Assembly (NCBI RefSeq): GCF_000971975.1
Contig: NZ_KQ040779.1
Coordinates: forward strand, 141,338 to 205,337
Origin: Paenibacillus algorifonticola
GTDB lineage: Bacteria > Bacillota > Bacilli > Paenibacillales > Paenibacillaceae
Direction: 5' to 3'
Length of the DNA stretch: 64,000 nucleotides
Of the stretch, positions 46,514 to 55,006 are shown in pieces; position 1 is the first letter of the stretch, and each line of letters begins with the position of its first letter. The notes beneath the pieces are model-generated. The model did no database searches. It saw nothing but the letters and a program-made list of their open reading frames with translations, and was not told where the DNA came from. The position numbers and the translations under genes were made by a program.

Positions 46514-46807
46514 ATGAATGGTGTGGTCAAAGTGACAAATGATAAACCAAATGTGACGCGTTATTCCCGCAAAATAGGACGAATGGGCAATAGTTTGGGA
46601 GTAAGCTTGCCAAAAAGCCTGGCTGAAAAGTTGAATATCTCACAAGGTGATGAGATCGAATTTATTGAAAATGATCGCGGTGAAGTAGTGTTGAAGAAGG
46701 TGCGGCAAGGTCAACTCCCCGATAATGTAAGACCAGAGGTTCTTGAAGCCTTCTTTGACGTGTTTGAAGAAGATGAAGGTATCCTTGAAGATTTAAGGGA
46801 TCGATGA
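46514..46807 (+). CDS. AbrB/MazE-type antitoxin
   Basis: 97 residues. A SpoVT/AbrB swapped-hairpin DNA-binding domain (RKIGRMGNSLGVSLPKSLAEKL, then QGDEIEFIENDRGEVVLKK) followed by an acidic tail (VFEEDEGILEDLRD) that would wrap the toxin. AGAGGAG precedes ATG 46514. It ends 1 base before the Doc toxin start. It should autorepress; the repeated GATCAT motifs at 46478-46493 upstream could be the operator. Confidence 0.9.
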   Translation: MNGVVKVTNDKPNVTRYSRKIGRMGNSLGVSLPKSLAEKLNISQGDEIEFIENDRGEVVLKKVRQGQLPDNVRPEVLEAFFDVFEEDEGILEDLRDR

Positions 46808-46808
46808 A

Positions 46809-47201
46809 ATGGCCATATTCCTAACCAAAGAAGAGGTTATTTCAGCCCACTACTTCATGATGAAAAAAATGAACGACGCAGACCAAGCGGGTGTGAAGGA
46901 TCACGGCCTGCTGGAATCTGCGGTACATAGACCTAAGCAGAGTGTTTTTGGAGAAGATGCTTATCCAAATTTATTTGACAAAGCCGCCGCCTTACTAGAG
47001 TCCCTAGTGAAGAATCATTGCTTCCACAATGGTAATAAACGGACAGCCTATTTGGTTACCAAATCGTTTCTTATGATTAATGGCAAACATTTAAGGATGA
47101 AACGTGAATACGCTGTGGAGTTTATTGTAGATATTGCAAAAGGAATTCATTCGTTGGAGGCTACTACAAGGATTTTGAAAGAATTTTCTGTAGATAGATA
47201 A
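46809..47201 (+). CDS. doc: Doc/Fic-family toxin
   Basis: 130 residues with the Doc active-site motif HCFHNGNKRTA (about 76-86; HxFxNGNKR) and the family N-terminus (TKEEVISAHYFMMKK). Phage P1 Doc phosphorylates EF-Tu and stops translation; the same activity is likely here. Tightly linked to the AbrB-type antitoxin (usual partners are Phd, AbrB or RHH). It sits next to a tmRNA 3'-end remnant, consistent with addiction of a mobile element. Confidence 0.93.
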   Translation: MAIFLTKEEVISAHYFMMKKMNDADQAGVKDHGLLESAVHRPKQSVFGEDAYPNLFDKAAALLESLVKNHCFHNGNKRTAYLVTKSFLMINGKHLRMKREYAVEFIVDIAKGIHSLEATTRILKEFSVDR

Positions 47202-47233
47202 TTCATAGGGCGTCTGCTCAAGTGACATCAAAT

Positions 47234-47345
47234 CTGTGACTACACCCGTAGAAGCAAGCATGGCGTGATCTTCGGACAGGGGTTCGACTCCCCCTCGCCT
47301 TCACCATGTAAATCCACAACCGCTTCGGTTGTGGATTTTTTTACA
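47234..47345 (+). repeat. tmRNA (ssrA) 3'-end fragment A with terminator: integration scar
   Basis: 47234-47305 matches the last ~72 bases of a Bacillota tmRNA: the CCCGTAGA strand of helix 2, the tRNA-like T arm GGGGTTCGACTCCCC and an end CGCCTTCACCA. The 5' part of ssrA is absent, so it is not functional. An intrinsic terminator (AATCCACAACCG/CGGTTGTGGATT and T-run) follows. Bases 47270-47300 are identical to 52571-52601 of fragment B. The 3' end of ssrA is a common attachment site for integrases. Confidence 0.88.
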
Positions 47346-47667
47346 TTTCAAGCAGCCCCTGCACCCGTTGGTTAATTGTATGTTCGTTGAAGATTCTCTA
47401 ATTAAATTGGGCTTAGATGCAGCTTGTATTCCATGCGTAATCCCACATTGACCCCTTGCTGGGTTCGATCACAATTGTCATTGCAGTAGATGACGTCCAT
47501 CATGTAAAACCTGACCTATACATATTCAGCTTCTACTTATCAAAAGAATTATTAAATCATAAAATGAAATTAATATAATTTCTTAATAGTTTATGAGTTT
47601 TAAATTTACATAGCGCTGTTATATTACTCGTTGGACAATCATTTTATTAAGGGGAGTAGGAAAAGTA
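47346..47667. other. Intergenic stretch upstream of the S-layer phosphatase
   Basis: About 320 AT-rich bases without a convincing gene. It presumably contains the promoter of the downstream gene; no clear -35/-10 pair could be chosen. Confidence 0.4.
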
Positions 47668-50600
47668 ATGAAAATCAGAGCATTGCGCAAGGCAATAGTA
47701 ACCTTATCATTGGTAACGTTGCTGGCAGGAGGATTAAATCCAGGCTTTGGGCACAATAATCATGTCTATGCAGCAGATATGATTACGCCCTCCGTTATGG
47801 TTGAGGATTTTGAAGATGGAATCTCAGATGTGAAATTTAATCCTAAACGGATGTATGACGCTACGCTGCACCTGGAGGATAACCAGAAGCATGTAAGAAA
47901 TGGACAATATTCGGCCAGAATTGATTACGATATGATTGGCATAGTGGATAACCCGTCTCAAATCGAAGTAGGGTACAAAACAGGGAATATTCCCCTAACA
48001 GGTTACCCTACTAAAGTAGGCATGTGGGTTTATGGCAACAATGAAGGACATTTGCTAACGACAAAATTTAGAGATCAAGGCGGCTCTTCTTTCCAAGCAG
48101 AGTTCTATGACGCAAATCAAACGGGTATCGACTGGTCTGGTTGGAAATATATTGAGGCGGCTGTTCCGCAGGGCAAGCCAGGTCCGATTGTCCTTGAATT
48201 GTTTTTCCAATTGAAACAATCGAATATGAGCAAAAAAAATAAAGGCTCGATTTGGGTAGATGATATTACCCTTATCTATGAGGATTCGGATGAGGATAAA
48301 GACGTACCTACCATTAAACCTATATCCCCCGTCGAGAATGACGTATTAAATGCTCCGCTTGATGAATTAAAGGTCGAGCTAACCGATAACGGAGCAGGTC
48401 TAGATTTAGATACGTTATCGGTTCTTTTGGATGGAACGGATATTACAGATGGAGCAAACTATTCTTCTGACACTGGTTTATTAACCTATCCAGGAGAATA
48501 TGTAGATGGCGGTTATCACGAGCTTGTTGTTGACGTGAAGGATAAGGCCGGCAATCCAGCAAGCAAAACATATGCTTTTACGATAAATGCAGGTGAACGT
48601 CTGTTCATGACTTCTGCCGGAGAAGCAGTCAGTAATGAAATCTACCCTGTTCAAGTTAGCATCAAAGACTATTTGAATGCTGAATCTGTAAAATTCGCAT
48701 TAAATTATGATGCAAGCACTCTTCAAGTTGAAAGCATTACTCAGGCGGCTGGAGTTGCCTTAGACTCAGCTATCGACAATGATCACGGAGTGGTTCAGGT
48801 AGCTCTTGATAACGTGACAGCCGCAACCCATGATGTCGTTACGGTTAACTTCAGAGTGAGCTCTCATGCCATTTTAGGGCGTGGTGAAAATTACAAAACC
48901 ATAACCATGAGTAATCCTAATCTTACAGCTGGCGGAGTTCAGACTAGCTCACCGCTAGCTTCCCCCATCCACTATACAATCGCATTTCCATATCAGCTAG
49001 CAATGACGGGAGTAGGTTTGGGCACATCGTCTACTTTTACCGTATTAGACCGTGAAGGCAAACCTTATGAAGGTGCGGATATTGTTTTCACTGGCTTATT
49101 AAAGCAAAGCTCGGTAGTTACGGTTAACACTGTAACGTCTAGTGTATATGAGGATGATGATACATCTTCTGATGTCTTAATGGTTGCAAATGCTGGTGAA
49201 CGTTACTATGCTTCAGCAGAAGCTGAGGATGGATTATTCGAGGTTTTTCTCGCAGATGGCCAAACAACAGGCTATATCTCTGAAGCCGATGTTAGTAGTC
49301 AATTATTGAGTGGCAGCCTCGGTAAAACAGATGCTAACGGACAATTAACGACAGACCTGACTACATTGGCACTTGGAACCTATCAGGTTCAAGCTGTCAA
49401 CGGTGATCAGAACAGTAAGGTTGTCAATTATGAAGTCGTGGAGCAGTACGGTACGGATGAACCTCAATATGTTCAAACCTATGTGGCAGAAGATATGTCT
49501 TCACAACTGAGCGCTGCCTGGCAAACAAAACCAGATCAAACTTTTACTTATATTCAATACATCGAAGCTAGTGATTGGGGAACAGGAGACAGCCCTGATG
49601 TCAATCATATAAAACAGCAACAAGCTGAGAGTGAACTTCAAGTGCTTAGTATGAAGGAAAATGGAACGAAGGGTGAAATCCGGTTTCATAATGCTCTAAT
49701 TGAAGGCTTGAAAGCAGATACCACTTACAAATATCGTGTAGGCTATGAGGACACTTGGTCGGAGTGGCATGAATATTCTACTGTAGACCAGAACAAATCA
49801 ACACCGACCTCATTCTTGTTTATTACGGATTCGCATACGAATCAATTACAAGGAATGCAAACTTATCAAGAACTAATGACTAGCGCTTTGACACAATATC
49901 CATCAACGCAGTTTATTATGCATGGCGGAGATATGGTTGATGTAGGCGGCGCATTTGAAGAATGGCAGAAGTTCTGGCAAGCTTCTTCGGTTTATGCAGC
50001 AACACTTCCAACTGCTTTAACATTGGGTAATCATGATGTGAAGAGCGAAGGTAAGGAAGTATTTACTAAAGGTGCGAATTTTCCAAAGAACGGACCCGCA
50101 TCCCAACTGCAATATGCTTATTCTTATGAGGTCGATGACACTCATTTCGTCGTATTGAACTCAGAAGGCACAGAGGAACAAATGATTGAACAAGCAGCAT
50201 GGTTGAAAGAAGACTTGGATCAAAATGATAAAAAGTGGACGATCGCTATGTTCCACCGTCCTGCCTATCATACGGAAAATGGTCGTGAATCCCTTGTGGA
50301 GTATACCCAAACGTATTTTGCGCCTATTTTGGAAGAGAAAAAAGTTGATTTGGTTCTAGTGGGTCACGATCATGTGTATGCCCGCACCTATCCAATGCTG
50401 GAGGGCAAGCCGAATAAAGCTACAAATGAAGGTACTGTATACCTTGATGGCGGTGCTTCGGGTTGGAAATTCTATGATGGCACCCAGTATAATTATTTGA
50501 ATTTTATATTTGATGAAGACGTTCCTGTATATTCCGCTATTGAAATTACCGATGATAAGATTCGTGTGGAAGCACGTACGAGTGCAGGTAATATCCTAGA

Positions 50601-51375
50601 TGAGTTTTCCGTTGTGAAAACAACGGATAATGAGCCGTCGACACCAACGCCAACGCCAACACCAACACCGACGCCGACGTCGCCATCTACATCGACACCA
50701 GTAACAACCCCATCGCCAGTACCGACGTCGACACCAGTACCAACGCCAACGCCGGCACAGACACCAACGCCTTCGACGCTGGTCTTCAACGACAAGGTAG
50801 ATGTAGACGTAGTTAAAGCTATCGTAGAAAAAGAGCAATCTGCTCCTGCTGTAAGCTTTACGGACGTTCCAGCATCTTCGTGGAGTGCTTCAGTAGTGGA
50901 GCGTGCCGCTAAGATGGGTATTGTAACGGGTTACAGCGATGGTTCTTACCGTCCCAATGAAAAGGTAACCCGCGCCGAGTTCGCCATGATGCTTTCAAAA
51001 GCTTTTGGTCTAACAGATTCAAGCAGCTCCTCCTTCTCTGACACGCAAGGGCACTGGGCTTCAGAAGCGATTACAGCATTACAGGCAAAAGGGATAGTCA
51101 CGGGTTATGTTGATGGCTCTTTCCGTCCTAATCAAGAGATCTCCCGCGCTGAGATCGTTGGCATGCTTGCTCGGCTGACGAACTATGTTCCTAGCACATC
51201 CAATCCATTCTCAGATGTAGTTACGAGCTGGGCCTCTGAACAAATCAATGCTTTCGCAACTGCAGGTATCGTAAGCGGGATAGGCAACGGATTGTTCGAA
51301 CCGAATGAATCTGCTTCCCGTGCTGAGTCAGTTGCGATGATCATTCGCTTGTTGGATAAATTACTTGCACAATAA
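47668..51375 (+). CDS. S-layer-anchored metallophosphoesterase (purple-acid-phosphatase-like)
   Basis: 1235 residues. Signal peptide (about 1-35), a carbohydrate-binding-like beta-sandwich (~45-205; MVEDFEDGISD), an Ig-like domain (~215-310), a cohesin-like domain (~315-440), further beta modules including an SH3-like segment (~490-545), a fibronectin/PAP N-terminal domain (~600-705), then the calcineurin-type phosphoesterase with FITDSHTN (~720), HGGDMVD, LGNHDV (~787), MFHRPAYH and VGHDHVYART (~898). A Thr/Pro linker (~990-1038) leads to three SLH domains (~1064-1235) that bind secondary cell-wall polymer. It would release phosphate from nucleotides or phosphoesters at the cell surface. GGGGAG precedes the ATG. 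It lies between tmRNA 3'-end remnants, so it is probably mobile-element cargo. Confidence 0.92.
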   Translation: MKIRALRKAIVTLSLVTLLAGGLNPGFGHNNHVYAADMITPSVMVEDFEDGISDVKFNPKRMYDATLHLEDNQKHVRNGQYSARIDYDMIGIVDNPSQIEVGYKTGNIPLTGYPTKVGMWVYGNNEGHLLTTKFRDQGGSSFQAEFYDANQTGIDWSGWKYIEAAVPQGKPGPIVLELFFQLKQSNMSKKNKGSIWVDDITLIYEDSDEDKDVPTIKPISPVENDVLNAPLDELKVELTDNGAGLDLDTLSVLLDGTDITDGANYSSDTGLLTYPGEYVDGGYHELVVDVKDKAGNPASKTYAFTINAGERLFMTSAGEAVSNEIYPVQVSIKDYLNAESVKFALNYDASTLQVESITQAAGVALDSAIDNDHGVVQVALDNVTAATHDVVTVNFRVSSHAILGRGENYKTITMSNPNLTAGGVQTSSPLASPIHYTIAFPYQLAMTGVGLGTSSTFTVLDREGKPYEGADIVFTGLLKQSSVVTVNTVTSSVYEDDDTSSDVLMVANAGERYYASAEAEDGLFEVFLADGQTTGYISEADVSSQLLSGSLGKTDANGQLTTDLTTLALGTYQVQAVNGDQNSKVVNYEVVEQYGTDEPQYVQTYVAEDMSSQLSAAWQTKPDQTFTYIQYIEASDWGTGDSPDVNHIKQQQAESELQVLSMKENGTKGEIRFHNALIEGLKADTTYKYRVGYEDTWSEWHEYSTVDQNKSTPTSFLFITDSHTNQLQGMQTYQELMTSALTQYPSTQFIMHGGDMVDVGGAFEEWQKFWQASSVYAATLPTALTLGNHDVKSEGKEVFTKGANFPKNGPASQLQYAYSYEVDDTHFVVLNSEGTEEQMIEQAAWLKEDLDQNDKKWTIAMFHRPAYHTENGRESLVEYTQTYFAPILEEKKVDLVLVGHDHVYARTYPMLEGKPNKATNEGTVYLDGGASGWKFYDGTQYNYLNFIFDEDVPVYSAIEITDDKIRVEARTSAGNILDEFSVVKTTDNEPSTPTPTPTPTPTPTSPSTSTPVTTPSPVPTSTPVPTPTPAQTPTPSTLVFNDKVDVDVVKAIVEKEQSAPAVSFTDVPASSWSASVVERAAKMGIVTGYSDGSYRPNEKVTRAEFAMMLSKAFGLTDSSSSSFSDTQGHWASEAITALQAKGIVTGYVDGSFRPNQEISRAEIVGMLARLTNYVPSTSNPFSDVVTSWASEQINAFATAGIVSGIGNGLFEPNESASRAESVAMIIRLLDKLLAQ
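50637..50780 (+). repeat. Threonine/proline-coding microsatellite linker
   Basis: Repeats of (A/G)CACC(A/G)ACGCC-type hexamers encode a (TP)n linker between the phosphoesterase and SLH domains. Length variation by slippage is expected. Confidence 0.85.
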
Positions 51376-51398
51376 GTGAAATTTTATGTAGAATTAGC

Positions 51399-51473
51399 GG
51401 CGAATTGTGGCTTTGCACAGCCACGATTCGCCTCCACCATGTGAAACCCCGACCGCAAGGGGTCGGGGTTTTT
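51399..51473 (+). repeat. Hairpin plus terminator, copy C
   Basis: GGCGAATTGTGGC (51399-51411) pairs with GCCACGATTCGCC (51420-51432), then TCCACCATGTG and a terminator (AAACCCCGACC/GGTCGGGGTTT and T-run). It matches copy D at 46327 with compensating changes (GTGGC/GCCAC against GTGGT/ACCAC), so the stem is conserved. TCCACCATGT also matches the end of tmRNA fragment A. Confidence 0.72.
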
Positions 51474-51515
51474 GCTATCTTAGAAATGCTATCGACTGTT
51501 CTAAGCTTGATTGAT

Positions 51516-52379
51516 TTATATAAGTTGATTAAAGGGCTCTAATGCCAGTGAATGAATAATTTCCTCTTGGGAAAAAGGTTTTTTCCTACCCAATTGTTTA
51601 ACCCTTACCATAAAGGGGCTTCTAGGATTTTTCATATGGTAAAAGCCAGGTATACGCATGACTCTTGATAAATTGGTTATCATGGGATCAGAACTGAATT
51701 TTTTGGCTAAAGCTTTTTGAATAGGAACGAATTTGCTTACGGATCCGCCCTGAAGAACCCAATAGATGTGATATCCGTTTTTAGTTTCGATGATCATCGT
51801 ATCCTTAATTTGAATCTTGAATTTTTTTATAAATGCATTCTTCAATTTCGTTACTCTCTGTTTTTTTCGCAGAGCTAAAAGATGGTATCGACCTTGTTTA
51901 TTTTTTTTAACTGTAATAGATTGAAGCTGTTCTGCAGGGTCGGATTGAATGGATTCAATCATCTGCTTGACTTGTTCTTTTGTGTCTAAATGCACTGAAA
52001 TCTTGTTTAGATCTACATCGATGAACTGTGCTCTGATTTTTTTGAAATCACCAGTCCTTGTTTCTCGGTAATTGATCTCCATAAATACGGCATAACCTCT
52101 TTTATTTTGACTGAGAACATGTATGAGTTTATTCCTCTTGGAAAAGAGGGTGAATTGAGGAGTACTTCTTTCAAGTAGATTTAGAGGTTTATGCAGTGTC
52201 ATCGCTGGGTGATTAGAAGAAGAACTGAATCTCTTGTTTTTGTTTTTATCGTCATGGACTAAAATAAAATGCAGTTGTTCGTTCTGCTTGCAGCCTAGTT
52301 TTTTAATAAAATGGCGTGCGTGACTGGAGAACCTTCGCAAATTTCTGGTATACCTCATTGAACTTAAACGTTGTGTCAT
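51516..52379 (-). CDS. RepB/AEP-like DNA primase domain protein (replication protein of a mobile element)
   Basis: 287 residues; basic N-terminal ~100 residues, then a RepB-type archaeo-eukaryotic primase fold: metal-binding FIDVDLNK (about 118-125), a central basic region, NGYHIYWVLQGG with the conserved His, and SRVMRIPGFYHMKNP (about 240-254). These are the hallmark blocks of plasmid RepB and phage primases. AAAGGAG precedes ATG 52379. AT-rich. It lies within the segment bounded by tmRNA fragments A and B with no integrase or relaxase, so it is probably the replication remnant of an integrated plasmid or phage-like element. Confidence 0.8.
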   Translation of the reverse strand: MTQRLSSMRYTRNLRRFSSHARHFIKKLGCKQNEQLHFILVHDDKNKNKRFSSSSNHPAMTLHKPLNLLERSTPQFTLFSKRNKLIHVLSQNKRGYAVFMEINYRETRTGDFKKIRAQFIDVDLNKISVHLDTKEQVKQMIESIQSDPAEQLQSITVKKNKQGRYHLLALRKKQRVTKLKNAFIKKFKIQIKDTMIIETKNGYHIYWVLQGGSVSKFVPIQKALAKKFSSDPMITNLSRVMRIPGFYHMKNPRSPFMVRVKQLGRKKPFSQEEIIHSLALEPFNQLI

Positions 52380-52534
52380 TGAACCACATCTCCTTTAGAG
52401 CATGCGTTACACTTTCGGTTCTTTTCTAAACAATCATATTCTGGCAAGAGGACACAAGTGTAAGTGACAGTACCCATTTTTCAACATTAGATAGGCTAAT
52501 AAAATAATCAGGACGTTTGCTAGGGTGATCAAAA
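52380..52534. other. Upstream region of the primase gene
   Basis: AT-rich; presumably carries the primase promoter. A minus-strand 61-codon frame across 52426-52611 is antisense to the tmRNA remnant and not considered real. Confidence 0.4.
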
Positions 52535-52645
52535 CTGTGACCACACCCGTAGATGCCTGCGTGGCGTAAGCTTCGGACAGGGGTTCGACTCCCCCTCGCC
52601 TCCAGCATCAAAAACCACAGCCGTTAGGGACTGTGGTTTTTACAT
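52535..52645 (+). repeat. tmRNA (ssrA) 3'-end fragment B with terminator: integration scar
   Basis: 52535-52607 again matches the last ~72 bases of tmRNA (CCCGTAGATGC, then GGACAGGGGTTCGACTCCCC and CGCCTCCAGCA), about 85% identical by eye to fragment A, with 31 bases fully identical. Followed by an intrinsic terminator (AAAACCACAG/CTGTGGTTTT). No 5' part of ssrA. It marks the right end of the island. Confidence 0.88.
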
Positions 52646-52962
52646 TTCTTTTTTCAACCATAAGCTTGCTCTGTTAGTTAAATCTTCATAAATAAATAAC
52701 TCCACACAGGGGTAGACTTACTTAAGTCCACAAATGCCCCTAGATTAAAATCAGCGACTTGCTTTCTTCTCCTTTTATGGAGAAATGCTTTTGTTTAAAT
52801 GTGAAGGATCTGCGCGTGAAACAGGAGCGATAGCTTTCTATACTCCCCCTGACGAAACTAAAAAGTAGTCTAACATTAAAATTAATAAATCACTTATTGA
52901 AATTAACTTAAAAAAAGTTATAATGGAGAAGTACCATTTAAACTTGAAGGGAAGTTATAATT
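52646..52962. other. Leader and promoter region of the azoreductase gene
   Basis: About 315 bases without a gene. The clear element is the SigA promoter at 52897-52924 near its right end. Nothing else recognised. Confidence 0.5.
52897..52924 (+). promoter_or_regulatory. SigA-type promoter of azoR
   Basis: TTGAAA (52897-52902), 16 bases, TATAAT (52919-52924), 38 bases before the start codon. Confidence 0.65.
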
Positions 52963-53598
52963 ATGTCAACTGTATTGTACATTACTGCACACCCACATGA
53001 CCACTCAACATCGTTCAGTCTTGCTGTAGGTGAAGAATTCGTTAACGCTTATCGTGAGGCCAATCCTTCGGATGAAATCGTTCGTCTTGATCTGTTCAAT
53101 CTTGATATTCCTGCAATCGATGCTGAAGTATTCAGCGGCTGGGGAAAACTTCAATCCGGCAGTGCTTTCGACCAGCTTTCTGCTGCTGAGCAAGCAAAAG
53201 TAGCACGTCTGGGCGAACTCGTAGATCAGTTCGTTGCAGCGGATAAATATGTTTTTGTTTCCCCAATGTGGAACTTCTCATTCCCGCCTGTTTTGAAAGC
53301 CTACATTGATGCGGTTTCCGTTGCGGGTAAAACATTCAAATATACGGCAGAAGGTCCTGTAGGCCTGCTTACTGATAAAAAAGGCTTGCATATCCAAGCT
53401 AGCGGCGGCGTATATTCCGAAGGCCCTGCAGCTGCAATGGAAAGCGGCTTTAGCTACCTGAAGAAAATCTCGCTGTTCTACGGAATTCCTTCCTTTGAGC
53501 CGCTTTTTGTTGAAGGTATGGCTGTATCGCAAGATCAAGGCCAAGCCATTAAAGCACAAGCCATTGTTAAAGCGAAAGAAATTGCAGCTAGCTTCTAA
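52963..53598 (+). CDS. azoR: FMN-dependent NADH:azoreductase / quinone reductase
   Basis: 211 residues of the flavodoxin-like AzoR family: N-terminal phosphate loop [18 protein letters not shown]-contact [18 protein letters not shown] (about 98-115), and [12 protein letters not shown] (about 145). It reduces azo compounds and quinones by two electrons using NADH, protecting against electrophiles. GAAGGGAAG precedes the ATG. A single gene with its own terminator. Confidence 0.94.
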   Translation: MSTVLYITAHPHDHSTSFSLAVGEEFVNAYREANPSDEIVRLDLFNLDIPAIDAEVFSGWGKLQSGSAFDQLSAAEQAKVARLGELVDQFVAADKYVFVSPMWNFSFPPVLKAYIDAVSVAGKTFKYTAEGPVGLLTDKKGLHIQASGGVYSEGPAAAMESGFSYLKKISLFYGIPSFEPLFVEGMAVSQDQGQAIKAQAIVKAKEIAASF

Positions 53599-53621
53599 GT
53601 TCTAACAATAGATGCGTTACA

Positions 53622-53658
53622 AAAAAACTGCCGAGGATTTTATCCTGGCATTTTTTTT
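53622..53658 (+). terminator. Terminator of azoR
   Basis: TGCC-AGGAT pairs with ATCCT-GGCA around TTTT, followed by eight T. Confidence 0.9.
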
Positions 53659-53689
53659 ATTTTAACAAGTTGTGCGATTGCCCCCTACC

Positions 53690-55006
53690 TTAGCGCCCTA
53701 CCGCATATCGATTGTCTGGTACAGCCAAGCCCAAATTGCCGCGCAGCGTATCGCTTTCGTATTCGGTACGGAATAGCCCGCGCTGCTGCAAAATCGGAAC
53801 AACTAGCTCGACGAAGTCGGCCAAGCCGCCTGGGACGACCGTTCGAACGTTAAAGCCATCTGCCGCCTCCCCTTCAAACCATTGCTGAATCTGGTCTGCG
53901 ATTTTCTCCGGCGTGCCGATAAACGAGGTGCGGGGCGTTGATGCCCGAAGTGCGACTTGGCGCAGCGTGAGTCCTTGCTCTCTCGCCTCCTGTTTAATTT
54001 TGTCCGTTGTGCTGCGGAAGCTGTTGCTGCCTATATCGCCAATGTTTGGGAACGCTTCATCCAGCGGAAACGGGGAAAAATCAAAATGATCAAAGTAGCG
54101 GCCCAAGTAAAGCAGCGCTTGTTCAATTTCCACGAGCTCGGCCATTTCCTGATACTTCTGCTCTGCTTCCGCTTCGGTTCTGCCGACAATTGGCCCGATA
54201 CCCGGAAAAATCAGCAGCTCCTCTGACTCCCGTCCATATGCTGCTGCCCTTCCCTTCACATCCTGATAAAAAGCCCGCGCTTCCTCGAACGTTTCATGTG
54301 CCGAATAAATCGCATCAGCCGACCTCGCTGCCAAATCCTTGCCTGATTCCGAGGAGCCGGCCTGGAACACAACCGGATAGCCCTGCCGGGAGCGCGCCAC
54401 ATTAAGCGGCCCCTGTACAGAGAAAAATGTTCCTTTATGATGCAGCGTATGCAGCTTCTCCTTATCAAAAAACACACCAGCCGCTTTATCGCCGACAAAA
54501 GCATCGTCTTCCCATGAATCCCACAAGCCTTTGACTACTTCCAAATGCTCTTCGGCTATTTCGTAGCGCAGTGCATGATTTGGATGCTCACCCTTGCCAA
54601 AGTTGAGCGCCGAGCCTTCGAGCGGTGAAGTGACGACATTCCATCCCGCTCTGCCCCCGCTCAATTGGTCAATGGAGGCGAACTGTCTAGCGACCGTAAA
54701 CGGCTCGCTGTAGGAGGTCGATAACGTCGCAACGAGACCGATATGCGAGGTTGCTCCCGCCAGCGCCGACAACAGCGTCAATGGCTCAAATCGGTTTAAA
54801 AAATGCGGATTGGACTTCTCGTTAATGTACAAGCCGTCCGCAATAAACAGCAGATCAAATTTGCCCTGCTCGGCTATTTGCGCCTGCTTTTTGTAAAAAT
54901 CCAAGCTTACGCTCGCATTAATGGGCACTTCCGGATGGCGCCAAAAAGAAATGCTGTTGCCCACCCCGTTTAAGTTAGCCCCTAGCTTCAATTGTCGTTT
55001 TGTCAT
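53690..55006 (-). CDS. LLM-class flavin-dependent monooxygenase (NtaA/SnaA/DszA group)
   Basis: 438 residues of the bacterial luciferase-like TIM-barrel family: [22 protein letters not shown] at the start, [24 protein letters not shown] (about 125-137, the group signature) and [23 protein letters not shown]. It uses FMNH2 from a separate reductase to oxidise an organosulfur, nitrilotriacetate-like or similar substrate. AAGGGAGG precedes ATG 55006, which lies inside the end of the MFS gene (32-base overlap), so the two are coupled. No flavin reductase is adjacent. Confidence 0.92.
   Translation of the reverse strand: MTKRQLKLGANLNGVGNSISFWRHPEVPINASVSLDFYKKQAQIAEQGKFDLLFIADGLYINEKSNPHFLNRFEPLTLLSALAGATSHIGLVATLSTSYSEPFTVARQFASIDQLSGGRAGWNVVTSPLEGSALNFGKGEHPNHALRYEIAEEHLEVVKGLWDSWEDDAFVGDKAAGVFFDKEKLHTLHHKGTFFSVQGPLNVARSRQGYPVVFQAGSSESGKDLAARSADAIYSAHETFEEARAFYQDVKGRAAAYGRESEELLIFPGIGPIVGRTEAEAEQKYQEMAELVEIEQALLYLGRYFDHFDFSPFPLDEAFPNIGDIGSNSFRSTTDKIKQEAREQGLTLRQVALRASTPRTSFIGTPEKIADQIQQWFEGEAADGFNVRTVVPGGLADFVELVVPILQQRGLFRTEYESDTLRGNLGLAVPDNRYAVGR

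Noticed and set aside
47234..47305. Possible intact tRNA or tmRNA gene
   Set aside because: Only the 3' strand with the T arm is present; there is no matching acceptor 5' strand, D arm or tag reading frame upstream.
50637..50780. Hexamer repeat tract considered as a regulatory or CRISPR element
   Set aside because: It encodes a Thr/Pro linker between the phosphoesterase and SLH domains in frame.
52426..52611. 61-codon minus-strand frame
   Set aside because: It is antisense to the tmRNA 3' remnant. Such frames are common false genes opposite tmRNA and tRNA ends, and there is no RBS or family match.
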